64,000 nt of DNA from CAZDDB01 sp963843285 (GTDB taxonomy: Bacteria > Acidobacteriota > HRBIN11 > JAKEFK01). Within the stretch, counting starts at the first letter, position 1; every line of letters begins with the position of its first letter. A program made the position numbers and the translations under genes. Location of the stretch: NCBI GenBank assembly GCA_963843285.1, contig CAWJJO010000011.1, forward strand, positions 99,308 to 163,307. The letters are read 5' to 3'. The notes below the pieces were generated by a model. That model was not told the origin of the DNA. It did not search any database and saw nothing but the letters and a program-made list of their open reading frames with translations. Of the stretch, positions 27,691 to 38,000 are shown one piece after another.

Positions 27691-29982
27691 ATGCGCATGA
27701 TCCTTATTTACTTTTTGATCGCAGTCATGACCCCGAATCTTTTCGGACAAGAGATTACTCTATCGACGGGACTTTCTGATGATGAGGCAAAGCTTGTCAC
27801 CCTGATGCCCTCTTTGGCTACACGGATTCTGGAAACTTACCGCGAATCAAATCGGGAGCAATACCTCGATAATGTCTTTCGCCTGCAAATCCTGGTGGGA
27901 AAATATGACGAAGCAATCACTTCCTCGAATCAGTTGCGGGAAATCAGGGGCCAGGGAACTCGAGCCGCTGCAGCCGACGTGCGATGGATCATATACGCGA
28001 GAGCCAAATCCATGCAGCTTGGGCAGAGAAAGTCGTTTAACGATGCATTCCGGCAATCGTTTCGCGAGACGATGATGCAGCTCGATGATCAGACAGCATA
28101 CCGGGTGCTCTGGTCATTTGGCACGTCACGGAATGTTCTCAGAAACTTGCTGAAGAATGCAATTTCGCCGGTGAAAAACAAGACAGCAATTCCTATGTCC
28201 AATGCAATCGATGTTGTAAAAGCGTTTCTGGCAGTGCAGGCATATGAGAGTTTCACAGCGCTGATTCCATCAGTGACAGAAGAGGATGATCAACGACGCT
28301 ATGTAATTGCAAAGGATTTACAAATCAAGACACCCGATGGAGCGACAATCTGCACGCTTGTGGTGCGACCGCGGTCGAACGAAAAATATCCATCGCTTCT
28401 CACTTTTACAATTTACGCCGATGCGGAAAGTAACCTCAATGAAGCCAGAAGGACTGCATCAAATGGTTATGCTGGTGTCGTCGGCTTAACACGCGGCAAA
28501 GGATGCAGCCCGGGTAAAGTATTTCCATACGAGTACGACGGCGCCGATGCCGTCGCTTTGATTGGTTGGATCACCAATCAGCCGTGGAGCGATGGCCAGG
28601 TTGGAATGTTTGGAGGCAGCTACTCGGGTGGCACCGCGTGGGAGGCAGCCAAGGGCATGCCTGTAGGACTGAAGGCGATCATGACAGGAGCTCCAGTTGC
28701 GCCGGGCATTGATGTTCCAATGGAAGGAAGCGTCTTTTGGAATTTTGTTTATCCCTGGCCCTTTTTTGTAACGAATACAAAGACCTTGGACAACACAACA
28801 TATAACGATACGGCTCGTTGGGAACGTTTGAATCATGAGTGGTACACCAAAGGACGCGCCTACCGCGATATGGAAAAAATCGATGGAACTCCAAATCCGA
28901 TTTTTATGAAATGGATTTCTCATCCGAGCTACGACGCATACTGGCAAAGTGTGATTCCTTACAAGGACGAGTTTTCGCGGATCAAGATACCCGTCTTAAC
29001 CACAGCCGGCTATTTTTACGGCGGACCGGGAGGTGCCATTTATTACTTTACTGAACATCATAAATATTTGCCGGACGCGGAGCATTATCTCCTCATCGGA
29101 CCGTATGATCACTTCACAGCGCACAGAGGCACGATCAGTCCATTAGGTACGAAGACGATTACGAATATTTCCGGTTACGATCTGGAGCCTGCAGCGCAAT
29201 TTGATCTTGGCGAACTTCGCTATCAGTGGTTCGATTACGCGCTCAAGGAAAAGCCCAGGCCGGCAATATTGGCTGATAAAGTCAATTATTTTGTGATGGG
29301 AGCAAATCAATGGCGACATGGCTCATCACTGTCCGCAATCAGTTCCCGGCATCTGCAATTCTATTTGAGTCCGCTACAGGCAAAGGCAAACAGCTACAAA
29401 TTAAGCGAAAAGGAAACAACTGAGGATGCGTTCATTCCGCAGACCGTAAACCTTGCCGATCGATCTGACGGGGACAAGCCGCCCGCAGGCGGAGGCATCG
29501 TTGATCAATCGCTCGATACTTCTAATGGAATCAAGTTCATGAGCGAACCGATCGCCGAATCAGTAGAAATGAGCGGCCTTTTCTCCGGAGAATTAGATTT
29601 TACGATTAACAAGAAGGATTTTGACTTTAATGTCTCACTTTACGAATTGACAACGAAAGGTGACTACATTCAATTAGCGCCATTTTGGGTGCGCGCCAGC
29701 TACAACGGACATCCGGAGGTTCGCAAGCTCTTAGTTCCCGGAAAGCGGTACCACCTTCAGTTTCAAAGTATGCGGATGATGGCGAAACAAATCCAAGCGG
29801 GCAGTCGGATTGTTGCGGTGCTCAATGTCATTAAAGAAAGCGGAAGGCAAGTGAATTACGGAACCGGAAAAGATGTGAGTGATGAAACCATCGCTGATGC
29901 GAGAACACCGTTGCAAATCAAATGGTTTTCAGACAGCTTTATCTTATTGCCGATCGCCCATGACAAAGGAAACGGCAATTGA
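27691..29982 (+). CDS. Secreted CocE/NonD-family hydrolase
   Basis: A 763-residue protein with a signal peptide (cleavage near LFGQ, residue 20). A helical region precedes the alpha/beta hydrolase (X-Pro dipeptidyl-peptidase S15-like) domain: KTPDGATICTLVVRPR; SDGQVGMFGGSYSGGTAW with nucleophile Ser in GGSYSG; HYLLIGPYDHF with the likely catalytic His. The C-terminal jelly-roll typical of CocE/NonD proteins is seen in FSGELDFTINKKDFDFNVSLYEL. Substrate (peptide, ester or amide) cannot be assigned. Its end is close to a tRNA-Ser remnant. Confidence 0.9.
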   Translation: MRMILIYFLIAVMTPNLFGQEITLSTGLSDDEAKLVTLMPSLATRILETYRESNREQYLDNVFRLQILVGKYDEAITSSNQLREIRGQGTRAAAADVRWIIYARAKSMQLGQRKSFNDAFRQSFRETMMQLDDQTAYRVLWSFGTSRNVLRNLLKNAISPVKNKTAIPMSNAIDVVKAFLAVQAYESFTALIPSVTEEDDQRRYVIAKDLQIKTPDGATICTLVVRPRSNEKYPSLLTFTIYADAESNLNEARRTASNGYAGVVGLTRGKGCSPGKVFPYEYDGADAVALIGWITNQPWSDGQVGMFGGSYSGGTAWEAAKGMPVGLKAIMTGAPVAPGIDVPMEGSVFWNFVYPWPFFVTNTKTLDNTTYNDTARWERLNHEWYTKGRAYRDMEKIDGTPNPIFMKWISHPSYDAYWQSVIPYKDEFSRIKIPVLTTAGYFYGGPGGAIYYFTEHHKYLPDAEHYLLIGPYDHFTAHRGTISPLGTKTITNISGYDLEPAAQFDLGELRYQWFDYALKEKPRPAILADKVNYFVMGANQWRHGSSLSAISSRHLQFYLSPLQAKANSYKLSEKETTEDAFIPQTVNLADRSDGDKPPAGGGIVDQSLDTSNGIKFMSEPIAESVEMSGLFSGELDFTINKKDFDFNVSLYELTTKGDYIQLAPFWVRASYNGHPEVRKLLVPGKRYHLQFQSMRMMAKQIQAGSRIVAVLNVIKESGRQVNYGTGKDVSDETIADARTPLQIKWFSDSFILLPIAHDKGNGN

Positions 29983-30027
29983 GGGCAACGATTGTCGTCA
30001 AAGGGAAAGTTTTTGCATCATTTTGTT

Positions 30028-30054
30028 GGTGTCTTCGAATTCCACCCTCTCCGC
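30028..30054 (+). other. tRNA-Ser 3'-end fragment (third copy)
   Basis: TTCGAATTCCACCCTCTCCG (30034-30053) matches the T-loop and acceptor end of tRNA-Ser with one change in the T-stem. It marks the right border of the accessory region, 21 bases before the end of the kinase gene. Confidence 0.6.
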
Positions 30055-30074
30055 TGCCACGCGACTTGCAATAC

Positions 30075-32282
30075 TTAACTGGTTGGTTTCGTATCCGGAG
30101 GGGTGATACTGTCCAGGATGCGGCGAAAGCGCGGATCGTTGCGAAAGGCAGAAAAGTCGCCGTCATTTTCCATCCAGTCGCGTGATGCATAGCCATGTTG
30201 AACGGCCTTTTCAAGCATATCCATGGCGAGCGCATTCTCCCCCAGCATCGCATACATGCAACCGACGTTGTAAAGATGAGCGGGATCGTCCGGCGCGCTG
30301 GCAAGCGCGCGCGCGGACCACTCGAGTGCGCGTTCGCGATTCCCCAGCATCGCGTAGGAGCCTGCTCCCATGTAATAAGCGCGCGCATCATCGGGGTTCA
30401 ACGAGATCCAGCGGTTTACCACCTCTACTGTTTTTTGTGCGTAGGCTCTCGCCTCTTCCGTTTTCCCGAGAAGTTTGCAAATGCTGATGGGAAGGGAATG
30501 TACTCGATAATCTTCAGGACGGACTTCAGCGGCTTTCCGAAATATCTCCAAAGACTCTTCCAGCTTTCCGCTGAGCCAAAGGGATCGTGCGTAATAGTAG
30601 CATGCGTCGAAATTGCGAGGGTCGAGTTGCAGCGCAGTTTGGAAGTGCAGTTCCGCTTCCTCATGTCTCGCCTGCAACGAGAGCGCATAACCCCTCGCCA
30701 TCTGCGCGTCCGGTGAAGATGGATTTATTTGCAACGCCCTTTCTGAAATTTCTTCGGCTCTCGCGAGGTTTTGCGGGGTGCGTTCCCAAAATGAATAAAG
30801 ATGAGAGCTGGCAATCGCGAGTCCTGCGTACGCCGGCACGTACGAGCCATCAATTTGAATCGCACGTTCAAACATCTCCACAGCGAATTTCAAATCCCGA
30901 TGCGTCTCTTTGTTGGCAAACGTTTTCCCGCGGAGATAACAATCATAGGCTTCTATAGCCGCCCGCTGTTTTCGCAATGCTTTTTCTTGCACGGGAGCCA
31001 GAGTCACAGATAACGCCTTGACAATCGCCTCGGCGATTTCTTCCTGAATCTGGAAAACGTCGTCCAATCTGCGATCGTATTTTTCCGACCAGAGGCGATA
31101 TCCGTCCGCAACGTTGATCAACTGCGCGGTGATGCGCAATCGCTCGCCCGATTTGCGAACGCTGCCTTCGAGAACGGTATTCACATCGAGTTTTCCGCCG
31201 ATCTCGCGGACGTCGAGGTTCTGGTTTTTGAATTGGAAAGAGGAAACGCGGGAGGCTACTTTCAATTCGGGCAGCCGGACCAACGCATTAATGATCTCTT
31301 CTGCCATCCCTTCACAGAAGTAATCTTGATCTTTTTCCGGACTCATATCCGAAAACGGCAGAACTGCAATCGATCGATCTGTCGTCAGGGAAGAATTCTC
31401 TTTCCGCTGAATCGATTCGAGCGCTTCGCGCACGTCTCGCGCGTTCTGATATCGCTGCGAAGGATCCTTTTGCAGGCACCGGAAAATAATCCTTTCCATT
31501 TCCGCCGGCACTGCTCTTTGTGTTGCATGCATCGGTTTCGGTTGATCGCGCAGGATCGCGGAAAACAGCGCGGGGAGGGATTCGGCCTGAAACGGGCGCT
31601 CGCCGGTAATCATTTCATATAGAATGACACCCAGCGAAAAGAGATCGGATCTGGAATCGATCTGACGCGATTGGATCTGTTCCGGGGACATATAAGGAAA
31701 AGTTCCCAGAAGCATGCCTTCCTTTGTCAGCAAATGCGTCGACGCGACTTCGGGATCCGGGCGAAGTTCCTCTTCATAGTATCGGGCGAGTCCGAAATCC
31801 AGGATCTTCAAATATCCATCAGTAGATAGAATCAGGTTCTCCGGTTTTAGATCGCGATGGATGATTCCTTTTTCATGCGCGGAAGCCAACCCGCGTGCAA
31901 TCTGAATTCCATATTGCGCGGCCTCCTCCCAGCTCAGCGGACCTTCGTTCAATTTCGTTCGCAGAGTGGCGCCCTCAAGGAGTTCCATCACTGCATATAT
32001 GATTTCGCCATCCCGGCCAAAATCGTGAAGCGTGACAATGTTGGGATGGGAAAGCGCAGCCACTACGCGCGCTTCTCTCTCAAACCGGGAAACGGAATCT
32101 TCTTCGCCGGATGGACGGATCCGCAAGACTTTTAACGCGACATCCCTCTTCAATCTCGTGTCGCGCGCGCGATAAACTTCCCCCATTCCGCCGGCGCCAA
32201 CCAACGACAAAACTTCGTAGGAACCGATTCGAGTTCCGCTTTTCAATCGATCTTCTGGTTTCATCGCTCCCGAATTGATCAT
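30075..32282 (-). CDS. Ser/Thr protein kinase with FlgO-like and TPR domains
   Basis: About 735 residues from the ATG ending at 32282; ATG at 32264 and a TTG at 32321 are alternatives. The kinase has GAGGMGEVY, ALKVL, HRDLKPEN and DFG. A FlgO/adenylate-cyclase-associated segment follows (IAVLPFSDMSPEKDQDYFCEGMAEEI; VNTVLEGSVRKSGERLRITAQLI), then several TPR repeats to the end (PDAQMARGYALSLQARHEEA; RALEWSARALASAPDDP). No membrane span is evident, so it is probably cytoplasmic. The last 324 bases are duplicated at 13997-14319. Confidence 0.92.
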   Translation of the reverse strand: MINSGAMKPEDRLKSGTRIGSYEVLSLVGAGGMGEVYRARDTRLKRDVALKVLRIRPSGEEDSVSRFEREARVVAALSHPNIVTLHDFGRDGEIIYAVMELLEGATLRTKLNEGPLSWEEAAQYGIQIARGLASAHEKGIIHRDLKPENLILSTDGYLKILDFGLARYYEEELRPDPEVASTHLLTKEGMLLGTFPYMSPEQIQSRQIDSRSDLFSLGVILYEMITGERPFQAESLPALFSAILRDQPKPMHATQRAVPAEMERIIFRCLQKDPSQRYQNARDVREALESIQRKENSSLTTDRSIAVLPFSDMSPEKDQDYFCEGMAEEIINALVRLPELKVASRVSSFQFKNQNLDVREIGGKLDVNTVLEGSVRKSGERLRITAQLINVADGYRLWSEKYDRRLDDVFQIQEEIAEAIVKALSVTLAPVQEKALRKQRAAIEAYDCYLRGKTFANKETHRDLKFAVEMFERAIQIDGSYVPAYAGLAIASSHLYSFWERTPQNLARAEEISERALQINPSSPDAQMARGYALSLQARHEEAELHFQTALQLDPRNFDACYYYARSLWLSGKLEESLEIFRKAAEVRPEDYRVHSLPISICKLLGKTEEARAYAQKTVEVVNRWISLNPDDARAYYMGAGSYAMLGNRERALEWSARALASAPDDPAHLYNVGCMYAMLGENALAMDMLEKAVQHGYASRDWMENDGDFSAFRNDPRFRRILDSITPPDTKPTS

Positions 32283-32413
32283 ACCACCGGGCGAAAATGC
32301 AGTCCGTCCGTTTTTAGTCAAGCTGAGACGGATGCCGGTGGTAGGCTAGCGAGAGGAACAACCGAAGCTTATCAAATCCAACTATCTATAATCGGTAGAT
32401 ATACTTGTCATTA

Positions 32414-32434
32414 TAACTATATAGTGGACTTATT
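32414..32434. promoter_or_regulatory. TAACTATATAGTGGA motif upstream of the methyltransferase operon
   Basis: This 21-mer is identical at 18 of 21 positions to 11878-11898 beside the LysR gene. It lies 32 bases before the operon start, within promoter range, next to other AT-rich palindromic sequence (32384-32410). A shared regulator is inferred. Confidence 0.4.
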
Positions 32435-32466
32435 GGAAAGCCGTGGTTATTCTGGATGACTGAAGA

Positions 32467-33273
32467 ATGAACAGGAACAGTGCGGATTGGTTCTCATACG
32501 ATTCCGTGGCTGAAGTCTATCATTCGATTTCCGCTCCGCTCATGTTTCAGCGTCCGGCCGAACTCTTGATTGAGTTGTTGAAGCCGGAACCGACTGATCG
32601 GTTACTGGATGTCGGATCCGGAACAGGAGCAATCAGTAGAGCTGCTCAGATGGCGGACGTGCGTTTCATTGGCGCGGTTGATCTTTCAGTGGGGATGTTG
32701 AAACGGACAGGTCTCAAAAACGTGGTTGCAGGTCGAGTGCCGGGACTTCCTTTTTCAGAACAAACCTTTGAGGTTGCCACTGCAGGCTTCGTTTTGACTC
32801 ATGTCCCCGACTACAAGAATGCGCTGCTGGATATGGTTCGTGTTCTCACAGCGTCCGGTCGGATCGGCCTTTCCTTCTGGAAAGTGAATCAAAATGAATA
32901 CACCGAAACCTGGTCCCAGATTGCACAAAGCTTCGCGGGTAAAGATTTCTTTAAGGATGCAGCTCCTGCTGCATTACCCTGGGACGACTGGTTTACTCAA
33001 TCGGATCACGTCAAACAAGCCCTTACAGATGCCCGGTTGGGTTCTATTACAATCGAAGAGAAGGAATTTCACTGTATAGCCACGAGCGATGATTATCTGG
33101 CTTCCCGGCACATTGGTCTTCAAGCACGCTTTCTTCGCCAATGCATCGATGAACTCGCATGGCTGCGATTTCTGGATTCAGTTCGAGAAACATTTCAACG
33201 CCGGTTCGGCGGAACGCTGGAATTCTCCACTGTTGTTCTTTTCGGTCTCGGGCGGAAGGGACACGGATGTTGA
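32467..33273 (+). CDS. Class I SAM-dependent methyltransferase
   Basis: A 268-residue protein with SAM motif I LLDVGSGTGAISRAAQ (near 46-61), motif II/III AVDLSVGML and motif IV TAGFVLTHVPDYKNAL, typical of the Methyltransf_11/25 group acting on small molecules. Its stop codon overlaps the start of the next gene by 7 bases, so it begins a three-gene operon with a fatty-acid/sterol hydroxylase and a YeeE transporter. The substrate is not evident. Confidence 0.88.
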   Translation: MNRNSADWFSYDSVAEVYHSISAPLMFQRPAELLIELLKPEPTDRLLDVGSGTGAISRAAQMADVRFIGAVDLSVGMLKRTGLKNVVAGRVPGLPFSEQTFEVATAGFVLTHVPDYKNALLDMVRVLTASGRIGLSFWKVNQNEYTETWSQIAQSFAGKDFFKDAAPAALPWDDWFTQSDHVKQALTDARLGSITIEEKEFHCIATSDDYLASRHIGLQARFLRQCIDELAWLRFLDSVRETFQRRFGGTLEFSTVVLFGLGRKGHGC

Positions 33274-34070
33274 AGGCTTTTGTGATCATTTCGTTGGGAT
33301 TCCTGTTTTTGGAGCGTCTGGTTCCCTGGAGAAAAGAACAGCCAATGCTGCGAACCGGATTCTTTTCAGATCTGCTTTTCGTTCTTTTCAACGGATATCT
33401 TTTCAACCGGTTATTTTATTTTTCCATCGCCGCGACCGTTCTGGTTTATTTTTCAAAAACAATGGAAAGCCTCGGGGTCTGGGATACTTTAAACAGCGCG
33501 ATTATGCGCGGTCAACCGCTGTGGGTACAATTCCTGGTTTTATTTTTTGTCCAGGATTTTTTCAAGTGGTGCGTCCACAATCTACTCCATCGGATCCCTG
33601 CCTTATGGGCTTTTCATAAAGTCCACCACAGCGTCGAAATCATGGACTGGATGGGCAACATGCGATATCACTGGGTGGAAGTGGTCGTATATAACGGACT
33701 GCTCTTTGTTCCACTCACTTTTCTTGGTTTCAATCCCCATTTGTTTTACTGGACCGGCTTAATTGAAATCGTGATTGGCCATTTCAATCATTCAAACGTA
33801 AAGCTGGATATCCAATGGCTTGGCTATTTCTTGAATTCGCCTCGAATGCACATCTGGCATCATGCAGCCGACGAACCTGAAGCAATCAACAAGAATTTCG
33901 GAATTGTCCTGAGTGTCTGGGATTGGATTTTTGGAACTGCCTATATGCCATGGAATCGCGCCCCCGGGCGATTGGGTTTTGCAGAGATCGCCGAATATCC
34001 ATCCGGGTTTTTACGCCAGTACACTTTTCCGCTTGGGATTCTGGCCGAGCGAATTGGGGTCCAAAAATGA
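33267..34070 (+). CDS. Sterol desaturase/fatty acid hydroxylase family protein
   Basis: About 267 residues from the ATG at 33267. It is an integral membrane di-iron enzyme with the three histidine clusters HNLLHR (about 104), HKVHH (117-121) and HIWHH (195-199), with several hydrophobic spans. The family hydroxylates or desaturates lipids or alkylglycerols. The start overlaps the methyltransferase stop and the end overlaps the next gene by ATGA, so expression is coupled. An upstream in-frame start at 33159 lies deep in the methyltransferase gene and is rejected. Confidence 0.9.
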   Translation: MLKAFVIISLGFLFLERLVPWRKEQPMLRTGFFSDLLFVLFNGYLFNRLFYFSIAATVLVYFSKTMESLGVWDTLNSAIMRGQPLWVQFLVLFFVQDFFKWCVHNLLHRIPALWAFHKVHHSVEIMDWMGNMRYHWVEVVVYNGLLFVPLTFLGFNPHLFYWTGLIEIVIGHFNHSNVKLDIQWLGYFLNSPRMHIWHHAADEPEAINKNFGIVLSVWDWIFGTAYMPWNRAPGRLGFAEIAEYPSGFLRQYTFPLGILAERIGVQK

Positions 34071-35080
34071 ACGTGTTCAACAATTTGGTACTCGGTTTGC
34101 CGGTCGGGGTTGCGTTTGGATTTGCTTCGCACCGCGGCAAGCTCTGAATGAATGCGGGATTCCGCAATCTCCTGGGAAGGAGAGACACAACAAAGTTTAA
34201 GGCTTATTTGCTGGCGATTGCTTTTCAGATGCTGGTTCTGCCCCTGCTGGCGTTCATCGGAGTGATCCAGTTCAACATACCGCCTTTCTATCCTCTTGGC
34301 GCAATTCTTGGTGGATTCGTGTTCGGTCTTGCTATGAATTGGGGAGGCGGTTGTGCTGCCGGAATCTGGTACAAACTTGGCGCGGGCAGTGTCAGCGCGT
34401 TTATTTCCGTGCTTGCTTTAATCGTGGGCTACGTCATGTCTGAGAGTGGAGCGTTCAAGTCCGTTCGGCTCATAATTCAATCCGGTCCTGCCACAGGCAG
34501 CACACTGGGGAGCGTGCTGAATATTCCTTTGTGGTGGATTGCTTTGCCTCTTGCGCTGGTCCTTTTGTTTTTTCTATTGAAGGATTGGAGGCAACAAGCC
34601 GGTCAGGATTCGCGATGGCGCCAAACAGGACTCGCCGTGGGAATGATTGGGGTTGTGGCTTGGATCACCTCGTGTCACGCCGGCAGATTCTTTGGTATGG
34701 CAGTGATGCCGGGAAGCAAAGACGCATTTGATGTGCTGTCGAATGCAAAGTGGAGTGGTTTGAGCTGGGACTTCTTTTTTGTGCTGGGCATTCCAGTGGG
34801 CGGCTTTGTCTCGGCCCTTCGAAAAGGTGAATTCAAGTGGTCCAATATTGCGGGTGCTTCGATCTGGACGAATGTTGGTGGCGGACTGTTGTTAGGGATC
34901 TCAGCATCTCTGGCTGGAGGATGCACTGTGGGTCATGGTTTGACGGGCATCCCGTTACTTTCCATTGCCAGCATTGTGTTTACTGTTGCGGCCATGCTTG
35001 GCGCTTGGGCTGGCGTGGCAATGAGCAGAAAGAGCGAATCTACTCAGAAAAACTGCAATTCAATTCTCCATGCGTCTTGA
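34067..35080 (+). CDS. YeeE/YedE-family transporter, predicted selenoprotein
   Basis: Reading the UGA at 34145-34147 as selenocysteine joins MNVFNNLVLGLPVGVAFGFA (from the ATG at 34067) to the long downstream frame, giving 337 residues. YeeE/YedE proteins begin with a hydrophobic helix followed by RGRFCMN.AFR; here it is RGKL-U-MNAGFR, so the UGA stands exactly at the conserved Cys. The rest has the usual Cys motifs GGGCAAGIWYKLG, TSCHAGRFFGM and AGGCTVGHGLTGI across about nine membrane spans. Family members import thiosulfate (TsuA) or other sulfur/selenium species through a Cys relay. The start overlaps the previous gene (ATGA). Without readthrough the protein would lose its first helix. 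Confidence 0.88.
34153..34183 (+). promoter_or_regulatory. Candidate SECIS for the YeeE selenoprotein
   Basis: Two hairpins follow the UGA. TGCGG-GATT-CCGCA occupies 34153-34166 (loop G first, 10 bases past the UGA). TCTCC-TGGGAA-GGAGA occupies 34168-34183 (loop with G at position 2, 25 bases past the UGA, in the usual range for bacterial SECIS). The second is the better candidate by distance. Confidence 0.55.
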
Positions 35081-35090
35081 AGTCATCTTT

Positions 35091-38000
35091 TCAGTCGTGA
35101 GATTTGATTCGATGAATGCCGGCATAAAGGGTTGGTAATACAAGTAAAGTTAGAACGGTAGAGGTGATCAGACCACCGATCACAACTGTTGCAAGAGGCC
35201 GCTGCACTTCTGCTCCGGTTCCGGTAGAAAGGGCCATCGGAATGAAGCCGAAGCTTGCAACCACAGCCGTCATCAGCACAGGGCGCAGGCGAACGAGTGC
35301 GGCTGAAATGACACCTTCTTCCACTGCTAAATCAGGCTGCTTGTGGCGAAGCTGATTCATGAAGGTAAGCATTACGACACCATTCAAAACGGCAACACCG
35401 GATACCGCGATAAATCCGATCCCGGCACTCATGGAAAAATGTATGCCGCGAAGCATCAGCGCAAGAACACCGCCTGTGATTGCAAACGGGATTCCTGTAA
35501 ATACCATCAACGCTTGCCTTAGGGAATGGAATGTTCCAAAAAGAATTAGAAGAATGAGAAAGAAGGTGATTGGAACAACAAGCATCAATCGTTTGCGGCC
35601 GCTTTCGAGATGCTCAAATGTTCCACTCCATTCCGCTCTGGATCCGGCAGGAAGTCTGATTTTGCTCTCAACTCTATTCTGAGCTTCAGCGACAAAGGAA
35701 CCGATATCTCTTCCTCGTATGTTTGCTTCCACAGTGATAAAACGACGCCCGTTTTCACGGCTGATTTCGGCCGGCCCTTCCTCACTGCGAATCGTAGCTA
35801 ATTGACTCAGCGGGATTTTCTGCCCGCCTGAACCGGAGACCAGAAGATTGCCAATGGCCTCAGAATCGTTCCGGGCCCATTCCGGATAACGTACGACCAG
35901 CGCGAATCGCATGAAGCCTTCCAGCACTTGTGTTGCCTCGGTTCCGGCAATGGCGGACTGGATCACTTCCTGTACATCCGAGACATTGATTCCATTCCGC
36001 GCAACGGCATCACGATTGATCTCGATTTGCAGGACGGGGAGCCCTGTGATCTGCTGCGCTTTTACATCTGCAGATCCTTGGACCTGTTTCAGAATTGCCA
36101 CAATCCGATCTGCGCTCTCCAATAGCTCGTTCAAGTCGTCTCCGTAAATCTTGATCACAAGATCCGATCGGGCGCCCACTCCTTCAATCAGCTCCATCAT
36201 TCGGAACTTGATGGGCTGAGAAAATGAAGAAACAATTCCCGGGAATTCCTCCAACTTTTCTGACATCTGAGAAATGAGCTCATCCTTGGTAACTCCATGC
36301 CTCCATTGCGATTTTGGTTTCAGGAAAACGTATGTGTCGACCATGTCGGGTCCCATTGGATCCGTCGCAATTTCCGGTCGGCCGATCCGACTCACCGTAG
36401 TTTCAACCTCGGCGAATTGTTTCAAGGCTTTTTCCATCATGAGCGTCTGCCGCACGGACTCGGTCAAGGCGACGCTTTTTAACCGGACGTGATTAATTGC
36501 AATAGCGCCCTCATCGATATCGGGAAGGAACTCCGATCCAAGAAATGGAAAGATAGCCAGGCAAACAATTACAACAATCGTAGCGCCGATCACAGTTCTC
36601 ATCCCATGTCGTAAGCTTGCGCGAAGGATAGATTCGTATACGCGGCTGACTGAATTCAGGAATCTGTTTTCACGCTCATGAGCTCGATCCCGCAGAAACA
36701 CAGCGCACAGTGCAGGAATCAGAGTAAAACTCAGCAGTAGGGCTCCTGTTAACGCCAGGATTACCGTGAATGCCATCGGGCGGAACATTTTCCCTTCGAT
36801 TCCGCCGAGAGTGAGGATCGGCACATACGCTGTAATAATGATGAGCATTCCAAAAACCGCAGGTTTCAGAACTTCAACCGACGCTTCGTGGGTAATCGAT
36901 CGTCGTTGGTGATCTGCCAGTGGGGACTGCTGTTCCTCTCGAAGCTTTGCAAATCGTCTGACCGTGTTTTCTACAATGATGACCGCCCCATCTACGATCA
37001 GGCCGAAATCGATCGCTCCAAGGCTCATCAGGTTTGCGGAAATTCCAAAATATCGCATACCGATAATCGCAAACAGCATCGAAAGCGGGATCGCGGAGGA
37101 TACGATCAGCCCGGCGCGAAGTTGCAGAAGGAACAAAAAGAGAATCACTACAACCAGAACTCCACCTTCAATCAGATTCTTACTGGCCGTTTGAATTGTT
37201 TGATTGACCAAATGGCTGCGATTATAAAAAGGATGAATGACGACCCCTTCCGGAAGACTTTTCTGTATTTTGCTTAGACGTTCCTCAACCAGAGTTGTGA
37301 CGGTGCGCGCATTTTCACCTTTTAAAAGCATGGTCATTCCCATCACGGTTTCGCTGTTTCCATTTTCGGTTGCGGCTCCTTGACGGACCTGCGAGCCAAT
37401 GGTTACCTCTGCAATATTGTGGACCTGAACCGGCGTTCCGTCCTTTGATGAGACGACAATTTTTTCAATATCTTCCAATGAATGGATCAGTCCCACACCC
37501 CGGATGAGCTGCTGCTCGCCGCCACGTTCGAGATAAGCGCCTCCGGCATTCATGTTATTTTCCTGAAGTGCTCTGATTACCTGATTCAGAGACAAGCCAT
37601 AGCTGACAAGTTTGTTCGGATCGACACGAACTTCATATTGCCTTTCCTTTCCACCGAAACTATTTACTTCCACAATACCCGGCACGGTTCGCAATTCCGG
37701 TTTCACGTACCAGTCCAGATAAGTTCTCAGATCCATCAGGCTATATTGCTTTTTGCTGTTTGGACTGACCTCTAAAGTGAATTGATAAATCTCGCCTAGC
37801 CCTGTGCTGATGGGCGCTAATTCAGGAGAAATTCCCGGCGGAAGTTCTCGCTCCGCTTCGAGAAGGCGTTCCAAAACCATCTGGCGCGCCCAATAGATAT
37901 CCACGTCATCAGCGAATGTGATGGTTACTTGGGATAGTCCAAATTGAGAAATCGATCGAATTTCTTCTTTTCTCGGGAGATTGCTCATGGCAACTTCAAT

